Part shown: in pieces, positions 17,574 to 27,177 of the stretch
How the letters are laid out: each line of letters starts with the position of its first letter
Position numbering within the stretch: the stretch's first letter is position 1
DNA from: Bacteroidales bacterium
Lineage (GTDB): Bacteria > Bacteroidota > Bacteroidia > Bacteroidales > F082
Length of the DNA stretch: 48,433 bases
Assembly (NCBI GenBank): GCA_029983675.1
Contig: JASBYY010000019.1
Location: forward strand, 1 to 48,433
Direction of reading: 5' to 3'
Program-made: the position numbers and the translations under genes
Notes under the pieces: model-generated
The model's input: only the letters and a program-made list of their open reading frames with translations
What the model was told of the DNA's origin: nothing
Database searches by the model: none

Positions 17574-19562
17574 ATGAATAAGTTGATATTATTAGTCATT
17601 ATTATTGTACAAACAGCCACGAACATTCAAGCACAATTTGTTCACCTTGAAAATAGTGGATTTAAGCTAAATGGTCAAAACTATTATCCAATGGTTTTAA
17701 ATTATGGTGTTCTGATCCGCAAAAATTCTCAAAATGAATACTGGGTTACTCCATCTCACTGTTATGGAAATACTAATGAATTTGAATGTCACAATAAAGC
17801 AGACTGCTTAGACGAACTTAAAGCCCACTTTCAGATGGTTAAAGACATGGGTTTCAATGCGATACGATTATGCGGAATATCACCTAGGTACAATCTCGAC
17901 TATTTTACAAATAAAACTGGTAAGATTTATATGACATCGTGGCTTTTAGACTCTTGTACTTCAAGTGTTTATTCACAATGTATTCAAGAAGAAATAACCC
18001 CTAGTGTTAGAACAAAAATGTTTTCGTATATTAATGATGTTTTAGATGTCGCTGCTGACAGAGACATCAAAGTTCTTTTATTATGTGGTGGACCCGATAC
18101 CGCTATTTATAGGGAAAAATACGCAGATTATCTTGAGGCATTAGCAATTAATTTTAGAAATAACACAACATTACTGGGATATGATTTGTTTAACGAACCC
18201 ACCTATTTTTCGAAAATGCGTAATGAAGGATTGAATAAGTCACAGATTTGCAGCATTGTATCTAGTTGGATAAGTAGAATGAAAGCTGCCGACCCTAACC
18301 ACTTAATAACCATAGGATTTACCAATTCTAACACTGTTTATGATTGGGACCCTGAATTAATAGCAGTAGATTTTGCTTCATTTCATCCTTATGGTACTTT
18401 TGATCAGGTAGGCAATGAAATATTTTGGTATGCTGATAACATAACAAAACCATGGATAATTGGTGAAACGGGACTGCCTTCAGACGATACACTAACAACC
18501 TACGAAGAGCAAAAACAATTTGCAAGTATTGTTTCAAAAAGATGTATTGATTGCGGTGGGTATGGATTCTCATGGTGGCAATATCAGGATGTCTGGTGGG
18601 GAGATTATGATCAGAATTACTTTGGATTACTAAACCATAACGGAATTACAAATACTACGGTTAGTGGGCTTTCTGTTCAAGGTACGCCTAAACCAGCTGT
18701 TGATGTATTTAAAAATTTTTCAGCATACATTCCTAATTATAATTGTCCAATATATACCAATTACTATAACGTACCCGCCCATCATAAAACAAAAGTTTCT
18801 GGAAAGATTATTAATGATTCAAATTATGAAGCAATAGGCGGGGCGGTAGTAATTGGTCGTGATAGCACTTGGGATATTATTTCAACTACCTTTACTCATC
18901 CAGATGGTTCTTTTGAATTATATACTGATTCCGATAACCCTATTAGAATAATAAATTATGACTATTTAGAAACGGACAATGGTGTTTCTTTTCTTCCTAG
19001 AATTGATAATTCAAATCCGACTAATATTAATAATGTAACGATTAACATTGGACAATCTCAAACGTATAATAGTCAAAACAGCATCTCCTTTGATAGTGTT
19101 GTTGTTAAAGGTGACGGTGCTAATGGCGGTTCAGTTACTATTAATGCACCTCTATGCATTAAATTTAATTCAGGAACGAAGATTGAAAAAGGAGGGAATC
19201 TTAAAGCCTCTTTGAATAGAATACTAACTCTCCCATTAAGGTTAAAACCTCTAAATAGCTGTAGCTCATCTTTAAATAGCGTAAGAACCACCGAGAAATC
19301 AGTTACTTCCTCTGTAAGTATTGAAAAAGATCAAGGTTTTTCAATCTATCCCAATCCTGCTAATAGTTTCATAAATATTGAATCAAATAACACTCAATAC
19401 AAATCCATTGACCTGTATGATGTTTTCGGTAGATTATTGATATCAAAAACAACTAAAAATGCATCGATAACCTTTGAAATTTCCACATTATCAACAGGAA
19501 TATATTTACTAAAAATAAGCACAAATGAAGGCTTTAAGTTATATAGAATAATCCGCCAATAA
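17574..19562 (+). CDS. T9SS-exported GH5-like glycoside hydrolase
   Basis: A 662-residue secreted enzyme. After the signal peptide (about 1-21) a TIM-barrel domain spans roughly 25-390 with clan GH-A signatures: acid/base Glu208 in LFNEP, nucleophile Glu298 in IIGETG, plus DFASFHPYG and GFSWWQYQD. A carboxypeptidase-regulatory-like beta domain follows (about 400-470), then a further beta segment. The C-terminal 75 residues (FSIYPNPANSFINI ... LSTGIYLLKI) are a type A T9SS sorting domain, so the enzyme is exported across the outer membrane and probably attached to the surface. It should cleave a beta-linked glycan; GH5 fits best but the exact family and substrate cannot be read by eye. It lies 15 bases after the shifted end of the fibre-like gene. 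Confidence 0.82.
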   Translation: MNKLILLVIIIVQTATNIQAQFVHLENSGFKLNGQNYYPMVLNYGVLIRKNSQNEYWVTPSHCYGNTNEFECHNKADCLDELKAHFQMVKDMGFNAIRLCGISPRYNLDYFTNKTGKIYMTSWLLDSCTSSVYSQCIQEEITPSVRTKMFSYINDVLDVAADRDIKVLLLCGGPDTAIYREKYADYLEALAINFRNNTTLLGYDLFNEPTYFSKMRNEGLNKSQICSIVSSWISRMKAADPNHLITIGFTNSNTVYDWDPELIAVDFASFHPYGTFDQVGNEIFWYADNITKPWIIGETGLPSDDTLTTYEEQKQFASIVSKRCIDCGGYGFSWWQYQDVWWGDYDQNYFGLLNHNGITNTTVSGLSVQGTPKPAVDVFKNFSAYIPNYNCPIYTNYYNVPAHHKTKVSGKIINDSNYEAIGGAVVIGRDSTWDIISTTFTHPDGSFELYTDSDNPIRIINYDYLETDNGVSFLPRIDNSNPTNINNVTINIGQSQTYNSQNSISFDSVVVKGDGANGGSVTINAPLCIKFNSGTKIEKGGNLKASLNRILTLPLRLKPLNSCSSSLNSVRTTEKSVTSSVSIEKDQGFSIYPNPANSFINIESNNTQYKSIDLYDVFGRLLISKTTKNASITFEISTLSTGIYLLKISTNEGFKLYRIIRQ

Positions 19563-19570
19563 AAAACAAT

Positions 19571-20992
19571 ATGGTCTTTAGCAGCATAGTTTTCTTATTA
19601 TTCTTTCTTCCGGCGTTTCTACTTACCTATTACCTTGTCGACAAGAAATACAAGAATTTTGTAATCCTTATCTTCAGCATCATTTTCTACAGCTGGGGCG
19701 CACCAAAATTCATTTTCGTAATACTTGGCACGACATTCCTTGATTTTCACTTGGTTAAGTGGATGTCCCAAACGCAAAAACAATTGCATAGGAAACTGAT
19801 GCTTACACTTTCGGTTTCTATCAATCTGGGCTTACTGTTCTACTTCAAATACTCTAATTTTTTCATAGAGAACATTAATGCCTTGTTGTCGGTTTTCGGC
19901 AGCAATCGCATTCAATGGGAAAAACTTTTGCTGCCCATAGGCATTTCCTTTTATACTTTTGAAACTATCACCTATGTGGTGGATGTTTACAGACGGGTTC
20001 ACAAGCCATTGGATAGTTTCTGGGATTATCAGCTATACATCATATTCTTTCCAAAGCTAATTGCTGGTCCTATCGTCCGTTATCACGACTTGGCCGACCA
20101 AATTAAAGACCGGACACACAACGATACGATTGACAATAGATTAACTGGGTTTTACCGTTTTGTAATTGGACTTGCGAAAAAGGTGCTTATCGCCAACCAC
20201 ATGGGTCTGCAAGCCGATACCATTTTCTCGATGGACTATGCCAGCCTTGATACGTATTCCGCATGGATCGGAATTGCAGCCTACACCTTCCAAATTTACT
20301 TTGATTTTTCGGGATATTCTGATATGGCATTAGGAATTGCCAAAATGGTTGGCTTTAAGTTTCCCGAAAACTTTAACAATCCGTATATATCGGGAAGTAT
20401 TACCGAATTTTGGAGACGTTGGCACATCTCGCTGGGCGCATGGATGAAAAATTACCTTTACATACCGCTGGGCGGCAACAGGGTAAGCAAAAGAAGACTG
20501 TATTTCAATCTTTGGTTTGTTTTTCTCGCTTCCGGTTTATGGCATGGGGCATCATGGAGCTTTATTTTCTGGGGAGCCTATCATGGTTTGTTTTTGGTTT
20601 TGGAACGGAGTTTTTTGTTGAAAGTATATGAAAAAATCGGCAGACTGCCCAGTACAATCATCACATTCCTCCTCGTTGCAATTGGGTGGGTTTTCTTCAG
20701 GGTCGAAAAACTTTCCGATGCTTTTATGTATATAAAACGTATGCTATCGTTCGATTTCAATCATTCCGTACCGCTTGATTCGGAATTCTATACTTTTTTT
20801 ATCCTTGCAGCCTTTTTTGCCTTTTTTGCGTACTCCAATAAAGGACAAAAAATTCAGGATGCGGTTTACTTTAACGCATACAGCAACAAGAAGCACTATG
20901 TGGCAATCGTCACTTCCATGGTGCTTTTAATACTTTGCATCAGTTCCATTACTGCATTTGGTTTTAATCCGTTCATCTATTTCAGGTTTTAA
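19571..20992 (+). CDS. MBOAT O-acyltransferase, AlgI family
   Basis: A 473-residue multi-pass membrane protein (about ten helices) with MBOAT motifs: LLPIGISFYTFETITYVVDVYR, FFPKLIAGPIVRY, FDFSGYSDMALGIAKM, FWRRWHISL, YIPLGGNR and the catalytic His in SGLWHGASW. AlgI-type enzymes move an acetyl (or other acyl) group from the cytoplasm to a periplasmic partner that modifies an extracellular glycan. The partner is very likely the AlgJ-like protein encoded two bases downstream. Starts eight bases after the glycosidase stop, so it is in the same operon. Alginate itself is not implied: no other alginate genes are in view. Confidence 0.93.
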   Translation: MVFSSIVFLLFFLPAFLLTYYLVDKKYKNFVILIFSIIFYSWGAPKFIFVILGTTFLDFHLVKWMSQTQKQLHRKLMLTLSVSINLGLLFYFKYSNFFIENINALLSVFGSNRIQWEKLLLPIGISFYTFETITYVVDVYRRVHKPLDSFWDYQLYIIFFPKLIAGPIVRYHDLADQIKDRTHNDTIDNRLTGFYRFVIGLAKKVLIANHMGLQADTIFSMDYASLDTYSAWIGIAAYTFQIYFDFSGYSDMALGIAKMVGFKFPENFNNPYISGSITEFWRRWHISLGAWMKNYLYIPLGGNRVSKRRLYFNLWFVFLASGLWHGASWSFIFWGAYHGLFLVLERSFLLKVYEKIGRLPSTIITFLLVAIGWVFFRVEKLSDAFMYIKRMLSFDFNHSVPLDSEFYTFFILAAFFAFFAYSNKGQKIQDAVYFNAYSNKKHYVAIVTSMVLLILCISSITAFGFNPFIYFRF

Positions 20993-20994
20993 TC

Positions 20995-22305
20995 ATGAAG
21001 AATAAGCATAATACAATAAAACAGGTGTTGTTTCTTATCGTGTTGGCCTTGTTAATCGCTCCGTTTGTTCAGGCTACATTTAATATTTTCGATATAAAAC
21101 CTCTAAAAGGCGCCATAACAGAACCCGAAAAAGCACACCTAAATTATAAAGACTGGTTTTCGGGCAGCTATCAGCAACAGGAAGAAAAGTATCTAAACGA
21201 AACCTTTGGATTTAGGAATCTGTTTATCAGGATTAATAACCAAATGGCCTTCACCTTATTTCGCAAGGCAAAAGCAAACGGCGTAGTTATCGGCAAAAAG
21301 AATTATCTTTTTGAAGAGAACTATATCAAAGCATATTACGGCACCGATTACATCGGTTACGACAGTATCATGCATCGAATGCAACGGATAAGATATATTC
21401 AGGACACCTTGGTGAAACTGAACAAAAATATCATCTTGGTTTTTGCGGCAGGCAAAGGCTCTTTCTATCCTGAGTATTTCCCTGAAAAGTATAAAACCGG
21501 AAAAAGAACGACCAATTACGAAACCCATGTTGAACTGGCGCAGCAACTGGGCGTATCCTATATCGATTTCAACAGATACTTTTTAGAAAACAAAAACAAA
21601 TCCGAATATCCCCTATACCCTCAATACGGAATCCATTGGAGTACTTACGGAATGTGCATAGCCGCCGATTCAATCATACGTTTTATTGAAAACGCACGAA
21701 ATATAGATATGCCAAATTTGTATTGGGACAAAATTAAAATTGCCCAGCCTCATGAAAGCGATTATGATATTGCGGACGGAATGAACATACTGTTTAAACT
21801 AAAATCGTTCGATATGGCCTATCCACATGTTCAGTTCCAGGCCGATTCTGACAAAACAAAACCTTCTGTCCTTGTGGTCTCCGACAGTTATTACTGGGGC
21901 ATGTTCAACTTCGGAATATCGAATGCATTTACAAATAGCCATTTTTGGTTCTATAACAAACAAATTTACCCCGACAGCTATCAGTCGCCTATCGAAACAA
22001 GTCAGGTTGATTTACAGGAACAGATTGAGAAACACGATGTTATAATAATTATGGCAACAGAATCTACATTGCCCAATTATGGTTGGGGTTTTATTGAAAA
22101 TACATATCAGCTTTTTAGAAGCACAAAAAACAAACACGAAATCGATGCTGATTTCCAAACAAAACTTGACAATCTGCGCAGCTATATCAAAACGGATAAA
22201 AACTGGATGGAACAAATCGAAAAGAAAGCAGAATTAAATCATATTGATATTGATTCGATGATAACCTTGGATGCTATTTGGCAAATACAGCATGAAAATC
22301 AATGA
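20995..22305 (+). CDS. AlgJ/AlgX-like SGNH O-acetyltransferase
   Basis: A 436-residue protein with an uncleaved N-terminal membrane anchor (about 9-28) and a periplasmic SGNH-like domain. Recognisable points are GKKNYLFEENY (AlgX/J entry motif), the His in YGIHWSTYG and the Ser in VVSDSYYWG, the catalytic His/Ser of ALGX/ALGJ-type transferases (PF16822). It probably receives acyl groups from the MBOAT protein upstream (two-base gap) and places them on an exported polysaccharide. Last gene of the operon; no terminator is evident after it. Confidence 0.87.
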   Translation: MKNKHNTIKQVLFLIVLALLIAPFVQATFNIFDIKPLKGAITEPEKAHLNYKDWFSGSYQQQEEKYLNETFGFRNLFIRINNQMAFTLFRKAKANGVVIGKKNYLFEENYIKAYYGTDYIGYDSIMHRMQRIRYIQDTLVKLNKNIILVFAAGKGSFYPEYFPEKYKTGKRTTNYETHVELAQQLGVSYIDFNRYFLENKNKSEYPLYPQYGIHWSTYGMCIAADSIIRFIENARNIDMPNLYWDKIKIAQPHESDYDIADGMNILFKLKSFDMAYPHVQFQADSDKTKPSVLVVSDSYYWGMFNFGISNAFTNSHFWFYNKQIYPDSYQSPIETSQVDLQEQIEKHDVIIIMATESTLPNYGWGFIENTYQLFRSTKNKHEIDADFQTKLDNLRSYIKTDKNWMEQIEKKAELNHIDIDSMITLDAIWQIQHENQ

Positions 22306-22444
22306 AACCGGAGGTAAACAAAGCTAATCATCAAACCCAAGAAATACTATTAATTCATTAGCAATCAATATTTTAGCATTAATTTATTCATCCACTCCCA
22401 ATCAACAACCCTGACATCATCAATCAATTTACCAACACAAAAAA

Positions 22445-23005
22445 ATGAAGACCGCTCTCCTCACCATCATGCTGGCCGTTGTCGGACTATATGCCACGGC
22501 TCAAGAGACAAAGATCAACTGGATGACCTTTGACGAAGCAATGGAAGCCCATCAAAAACAACCGAAAAAGATCTTTATCGACGTCTATACCGACTGGTGC
22601 GGATGGTGCAAACGCATGGATCAAACCACCTTTAGCAACGCTTTCATTGCCCGCTATATGAATGCACACTTTTATGCCGTCAAGTTCGACGCCGAATGCA
22701 GCGATACCATACGATTTGCCGGCCATGAGTTTGTCGGCAGCACACTGCCCTACGGACGCAAAGGGACACACCAACTTGCCTTGGCTTTACTCAAAGGCAA
22801 AATGTCGTATCCTTCGTATGTGATCATGAACGAACAGAACAAAATCATTCAGGTCGTCTCGGGCTATCAGGCTGTCAAGGATTTCGAGCCTATGCTGCAT
22901 TACTTTGTGGAAAACGCTTTCATGACAACGGAATGGACACAATTCATGGAAACCTTTCAATCGGAATTACCCGAAGAGCAAAAGCCTCAGAACCCGAAGC
23001 AATAA
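22445..23005 (+). CDS. Exported thioredoxin-fold protein (CGWC)
   Basis: A 186-residue protein with a signal peptide (about 1-19). The thioredoxin fold (about 26-155) has the redox pair CGWC at 52-55, followed by KRMDQTTFS and, later, the cis-Pro region SYPSYV, typical of thioredoxin_7/DUF255-like periplasmic oxidoreductases. It probably reduces or isomerises disulfides in envelope proteins. Its last 19 bases overlap the 3' end of the convergent barrel gene. No clear promoter box was found in the 139 bases upstream. Confidence 0.88.
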   Translation: MKTALLTIMLAVVGLYATAQETKINWMTFDEAMEAHQKQPKKIFIDVYTDWCGWCKRMDQTTFSNAFIARYMNAHFYAVKFDAECSDTIRFAGHEFVGSTLPYGRKGTHQLALALLKGKMSYPSYVIMNEQNKIIQVVSGYQAVKDFEPMLHYFVENAFMTTEWTQFMETFQSELPEEQKPQNPKQ

Positions 23006-23544
23006 CCCACTCTGAAAACAATAGGCTGTGCGTATGGCGTTTCGAGACTCCCATTCAAGTCGTAGCTTAAATTATACAACACCAGAAGATAGGCGAAACC
23101 TCGGTTGGAAAAATACTGTCTGTAACCCGCCCCTGCAAAAACGCTATTGAACCATTTCCCTTTCGACACGGTATGGTTGTAAACATTCATCCCATACAGC
23201 ACTTCGTCCTCGGCATGAATGAAAATGCCTTTGTAAACCCTAAAACTCGTGTAGGCGGCACCTCCGAAATAATGAAAGGAATAATTGCCGTTCTGCCTAT
23301 CGAAGATGTAGTCCAACTCATAGATCAACCGTGTCCCCACCTCAAGGCAGTCGAACACCCTATACCCTATTTGTGGTGAAATACCGAGGTTGAGGCAGTT
23401 GCCATACATGCCCGCTGCAAAGTTGCCCCCCATCACCCATCGTCCTTTCATTTGGGGCACATCGGGCAATAACTGCGCCGAAACATTGTTCGTAAAGCAT
23501 AAAGCAAACAGTAATGTTGCCAATAAAGTCGTAATACGTTTCAT
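22987..23544 (-). CDS. Small outer-membrane beta-barrel protein
   Basis: A 185-residue exported protein with signal peptide (cleavage near residue 23, VSAQ). The mature part shows amphipathic strands (WVMGGNFAAGMYG, LNLGISPQIGYRVF, CLEVGTRLIYELDYI, AYTSFRVYKGIFIHAEDEVL) and ends PIVFRVGYCFGF with a terminal Phe, the usual outer-membrane barrel signal. No family name beyond barrel. Its 3' end overlaps the thioredoxin gene by 19 bases in convergent orientation. A -7 box lies at 23564-23571. Confidence 0.8.
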   Translation of the reverse strand: MKRITTLLATLLFALCFTNNVSAQLLPDVPQMKGRWVMGGNFAAGMYGNCLNLGISPQIGYRVFDCLEVGTRLIYELDYIFDRQNGNYSFHYFGGAAYTSFRVYKGIFIHAEDEVLYGMNVYNHTVSKGKWFNSVFAGAGYRQYFSNRGFAYLLVLYNLSYDLNGSLETPYAQPIVFRVGYCFGF

Positions 23545-23563
23545 TTGTTTCCAATTAGCGAGG

Positions 23564-23571
23564 CAAAAGTA
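23564..23571 (-). promoter_or_regulatory. -7 box of the small barrel gene
   Basis: Reverse-strand TACTTTTG, 19 bases before ATG 23544. No matching -33 was found. Confidence 0.5.
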
Positions 23572-23699
23572 ACACTTTTATTCGTCCTCGGATGTCATAA
23601 CCGGCATTTTGATTTCCAAGGTTTCAACCGCTTTCTTTCCATTTCCTACACATCAAAGCACAATAAATCGTGGAAGAAGCCGTATTACAAGAAGTTTCG

Positions 23700-23707
23700 T
23701 AATTTTG
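23700..23707 (+). promoter_or_regulatory. -7 box of the beta-helix lipoprotein gene
   Basis: TAATTTTG, 24 bases before ATG 23732. It lies inside the longer open frame that starts at 23609, supporting the later start. Confidence 0.55.
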
Positions 23708-23731
23708 CCACCTACTTTTTACAATCGACAC

Positions 23732-25195
23732 ATGTACAACATCAAGAAAAACCATATTGCTGCATTCTCACTCCTGCTTATCATGGCAGTGTTTTCGTCC
23801 TGCCGCAAAGACAACATGCCCAGCAACGACCCGAATTTGCAGCTCAGTTTCTCCAATGACACTGTATTATTCGATACGGTATTCACCTCATTAGGTTCGA
23901 CGACACACCGTCTGATGATTTACAATCCGCATAAAGAAACGTTGAAAATCAGTTCGATACGTCTTGTTGGAGGCAGCGAATCTCCGTTCCGTCTTAATCT
24001 TGACGGTGAAGCCGGAACCGAGTTTCACGACAAGAACATCCCTTCCAACGACAGCCTATTCAGCTTTTTGCGGGTAACTATCAATCCCAACGACCTCAAC
24101 TCTCCATTCCTCGTCGAAGATTCATTGGAGTTTATCACCAATGGCAACCGGCAGATGGTTCGTTTGACAGCTTACGGACAAAATGCGAATTATATCGTCG
24201 CCGACCGAAAAATCGGGTATTTACCAAAATTCAAGATTGTAGCCGACAGTTTGGAAACAACCGTATGGACCAACGAACGCCCCTACGTCATTTATGGCTA
24301 TGCCCTGGTCAATTCCTACGGCACGCTACGCATCGAAGCCGGCACGCGCGTTTACATCCACGACAAAGGAGGCATTTGGACATGGAGCGACGGGCAGCTT
24401 ATTATCGATGGCACACAGGAGAATCCGGTCGTTATCGAAGGCGACCGCCGCGAACCCTACTACAAGAACCAGCCCGGCCAATGGGACCGTATTTGGCTCA
24501 TGGATGGCCGTGAAGGTGCCGACAACATCATCCAACACGCCATTATCCGCAATGGGTTCATCGGGATTCAGACCGAATCGTTTGTACATCCGACACGTTG
24601 TGCCCTACGCCTTAGCAACACCATCATTGAAAACCAAAGCGGATTTGGCATATATTCAAGACTTTACGCCATCGATGCCAAGAACCTCGTTGTGGCTAAC
24701 TGCGGCAAAGGCGGTGTTTCCATCCATTTTGGCGGCGATTACCGGTTTGTGCATTCCACCATCGCCAACAACAGTTGGAACTACGGCGGCGGTGCAAAAC
24801 GCCCCGAAGCATCGGTATTTCTCAATAACTACGGGAAAGACTCCACTGGGTATCATGACTTTCCGCTGCATTTCGAAATGAACAACAGCATTGTCTTCGG
24901 CAACCTTGACAATGAGTTTTCCACCAATTTCCATGGTTCGGACTCCACCTACATCTTTGACCATTGCCTGATAAAAACAAAACGCTATCAGGATGTACTA
25001 CAAGGCTTTAACAACTGCATCTTCAACCGCGATCCGCTGTTTATCGACTACAATGCATTTGACTACCACATCGACGGCATCTCCTCTCCCGCCATTGGCG
25101 CCGGCAATCCGGTCTATGGCATGGAATTACCATTCGACCTCGATGGTATCAGCAGAGGCAGCGTTCCCGACATTGGTGCTTATCAGCACAGATAA
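23732..25195 (+). CDS. Beta-helix lipoprotein
   Basis: A 487-residue exported lipoprotein: MYNIKKN followed by a hydrophobic stretch and a lipobox ending at Cys24 (VFSSC). Residues 30-155 look like an immunoglobulin-like or abnormal-spindle-type domain (LQLSFSNDTVLFDTVFTSLG, LRVTINPNDLNS). From about 190 a right-handed beta-helix begins (TLRIEAGTRVYIHDKGG) with coils in which a central run (HAIIRNGFIGIQ, LSNTIIENQSG, FVHSTIANNSW) repeats; it ends SVPDIGAYQH, a sequence common at the end of such proteins. No catalytic residues recognised; could bind carbohydrate. ATG 23732 is chosen over 23609 because of the lipobox and the promoter between them. Confidence 0.85.
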   Translation: MYNIKKNHIAAFSLLLIMAVFSSCRKDNMPSNDPNLQLSFSNDTVLFDTVFTSLGSTTHRLMIYNPHKETLKISSIRLVGGSESPFRLNLDGEAGTEFHDKNIPSNDSLFSFLRVTINPNDLNSPFLVEDSLEFITNGNRQMVRLTAYGQNANYIVADRKIGYLPKFKIVADSLETTVWTNERPYVIYGYALVNSYGTLRIEAGTRVYIHDKGGIWTWSDGQLIIDGTQENPVVIEGDRREPYYKNQPGQWDRIWLMDGREGADNIIQHAIIRNGFIGIQTESFVHPTRCALRLSNTIIENQSGFGIYSRLYAIDAKNLVVANCGKGGVSIHFGGDYRFVHSTIANNSWNYGGGAKRPEASVFLNNYGKDSTGYHDFPLHFEMNNSIVFGNLDNEFSTNFHGSDSTYIFDHCLIKTKRYQDVLQGFNNCIFNRDPLFIDYNAFDYHIDGISSPAIGAGNPVYGMELPFDLDGISRGSVPDIGAYQHR

Positions 25196-25282
25196 AAAGC
25201 CTTTATATTTGACGGATCCAGCCACGGCGAGTGGTAAACACCGACACTGAAGCGCACGAGCGACCGCGAACATCAACTGTTC

Positions 25283-27001
25283 TCAATAACTCACTGTCGC
25301 TTTATAGGTTTTCGTGTTGCCTACGCCATCTTTTACAACAACCTTGACCCTGTTGTTGCCCTTTTTGATGTGTTCATCTATTTCATAGTACAACAATGCG
25401 TTCTTGGCATCATACTGTCCAAGCACCCATTCGTCATTCAAGTAGATATTATAAGTGTCGATGCCGCTCATATTGTCACTGATTTTAAATCGTAACGACT
25501 TGAGCGTCGAAACCGACTGTTTATCCTTGAAATTACGCGGCGACACCATGGGGGCAACCGAGTCAATCATTATGGCATAACGCCCCAACGAACGCGTTTC
25601 GGCCTCCAAATAGCCCTCAACCAGTTTGCCTCCGATACTCGACACCTTGTCCTTATCATCCAAACAAGCGATAAACATGCGTGTGTCACCCGCCCACTTC
25701 TCTTGTGGCTTGATGCGCACCTTGAATGCCTTAAACACCGCCAAGTTATCATTTCCAAACCGATAAATACGTGAGCAATAACCTTTTGCATCCGATATCG
25801 CTGTCGGGATCCATTCGTCGCGAAACAGGGTTCCCTTTGGCAGCACCACCGAAAAGTCTTCGATACGAATCTCGCTATTTTGCGTTCCATCCGCTTTCAC
25901 AAAGTATTCGCTTCTAAGGTGCATCTTGGGCTCGACAAAGATGGGGGCATACCCACCCACTTTGAAATCCGCACGCGACAGGTTTCCCGAATAATCGGTC
26001 ACCCGAAGCGAGACGTCAATGGTGTCGCCCTGATTTACAATTATGGTACCATTATTTGCATCAATCATACTCAATCTATTGTAAGGATCGACTTCCGTGC
26101 GAATGTAGCGGCTACCTTTTTCTTTATAATGCCGATAATCAATAAGGCTGTTCACGTACCGGTTTTCGTTGAAAGCAAAACTATCGCACTCCACCTTGAA
26201 ACGCAATGAGCTGTTCAAATACAATTCAAAGCTATACGGCCCGTTTTTGTTTGCCGAAGTCCCGACGCAGTCGTAAGCACAAATACCAAAGGCTATCTTA
26301 CCGTAGGCGTGAACAATGGGCATGTCCTTCAATTGATACCGTCCATCCTGACCGGTAACATGGAAATACATGGGTTCGGGCGACTTTTCGATCGTCGCTT
26401 TCTCGACAGGATAAATGGAAACGCCGGTAACGATAGGCTTCTTGTTATCTGAAAAGGCATAGCCAAAATACATCGGGTTAATCGGCTTTTCGCTCGCCGT
26501 ATGCCGGACCTCGAAGTGAAGATGCGGGCCGCCCGATCCTCCGGAATTACCCGAATAGGCAATGATATCGCCTTTCTTAATCGGAAACTTGGCGCGTGTT
26601 GGAAAAATCTGTACCGCAAAGGTTTTGTGCGCATACTGATAGTCTTTCACGTATTTTGCCACGCCGGGATTGAAACGCTGCAAATGGCCGTAAACGGATG
26701 TGTAGCCATCATTGTGCCTGATATACAACGCGTTGCCATAGCCGAATGGAGAAACGGCGATACGGCTTATGTAGCCGTCGGCTACGGCATAAACGGGCTT
26801 CCCTTCCACACCGTCGGTCTTAATGTCGATACCGGAATGCGGATGACCGATACGCATTTCTGCAAAAGTTGCAGAAAGATGCATCGGAATAGCAAGGGGC
26901 TTGCCATACTTTGGGAAAGATTCTTGTGCGTTTAATACCACTGTGCCAAGCAGTAAAATCAAAATCAACAGACTTTTTCTTCCTGTTACTATCATATTCA
27001 A
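25283..27001 (-). CDS. M23-family metallopeptidase (LytM domain)
   Basis: A 572-residue exported protein with signal peptide (about 1-26). The M23 peptidase domain (about 45-175) carries the zinc ligands His55 and Asp59 in HSGID and His160/His162 in PHLHFEV, with YGHL between. The remaining 390 residues are beta-rich, with Ig-like segments such as KEGNNRVKVV-type ends. M23 enzymes cut peptidoglycan cross-bridges, so a role in wall remodelling is expected; the zinc site is complete, suggesting an active enzyme. It ends near the 3' end of the beta-helix gene in convergent orientation without a strong terminator in between. Confidence 0.9.
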   Translation of the reverse strand: MNMIVTGRKSLLILILLLGTVVLNAQESFPKYGKPLAIPMHLSATFAEMRIGHPHSGIDIKTDGVEGKPVYAVADGYISRIAVSPFGYGNALYIRHNDGYTSVYGHLQRFNPGVAKYVKDYQYAHKTFAVQIFPTRAKFPIKKGDIIAYSGNSGGSGGPHLHFEVRHTASEKPINPMYFGYAFSDNKKPIVTGVSIYPVEKATIEKSPEPMYFHVTGQDGRYQLKDMPIVHAYGKIAFGICAYDCVGTSANKNGPYSFELYLNSSLRFKVECDSFAFNENRYVNSLIDYRHYKEKGSRYIRTEVDPYNRLSMIDANNGTIIVNQGDTIDVSLRVTDYSGNLSRADFKVGGYAPIFVEPKMHLRSEYFVKADGTQNSEIRIEDFSVVLPKGTLFRDEWIPTAISDAKGYCSRIYRFGNDNLAVFKAFKVRIKPQEKWAGDTRMFIACLDDKDKVSSIGGKLVEGYLEAETRSLGRYAIMIDSVAPMVSPRNFKDKQSVSTLKSLRFKISDNMSGIDTYNIYLNDEWVLGQYDAKNALLYYEIDEHIKKGNNRVKVVVKDGVGNTKTYKATVSY

Positions 27002-27023
27002 TGGGGTTATTTCAATGAAGTGA

Positions 27024-27031
27024 CAAAATTA
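27024..27031 (-). promoter_or_regulatory. -7 box of the M23 peptidase gene
   Basis: Reverse-strand TAATTTTG, 22 bases before ATG 27001; no clear -33. Confidence 0.5.
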
Positions 27032-27145
27032 CAAAATAATCCATCGCCAGTTGTGAGAGCAGCTTATCAAAAAACGGCAAAAGCCGCATCTGCCCGCTCA
27101 CTTTTCATAAAATCCACAAATAGCTACCATTTCGAATGATTTTTA

Positions 27146-27153
27146 TATTTTTG
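27146..27153 (+). promoter_or_regulatory. -7 box of the LtaS-like gene
   Basis: TATTTTTG, 24 bases before ATG 27178; the -33 region is poor. Confidence 0.5.
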
Positions 27154-27177
27154 TAGTCTCATCATATTTCATACGGC

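Noticed and set aside
19571..22305. Alginate biosynthesis
   Set aside because: Only the acyl transfer pair is present; AlgI/AlgJ-like proteins modify many different glycans.
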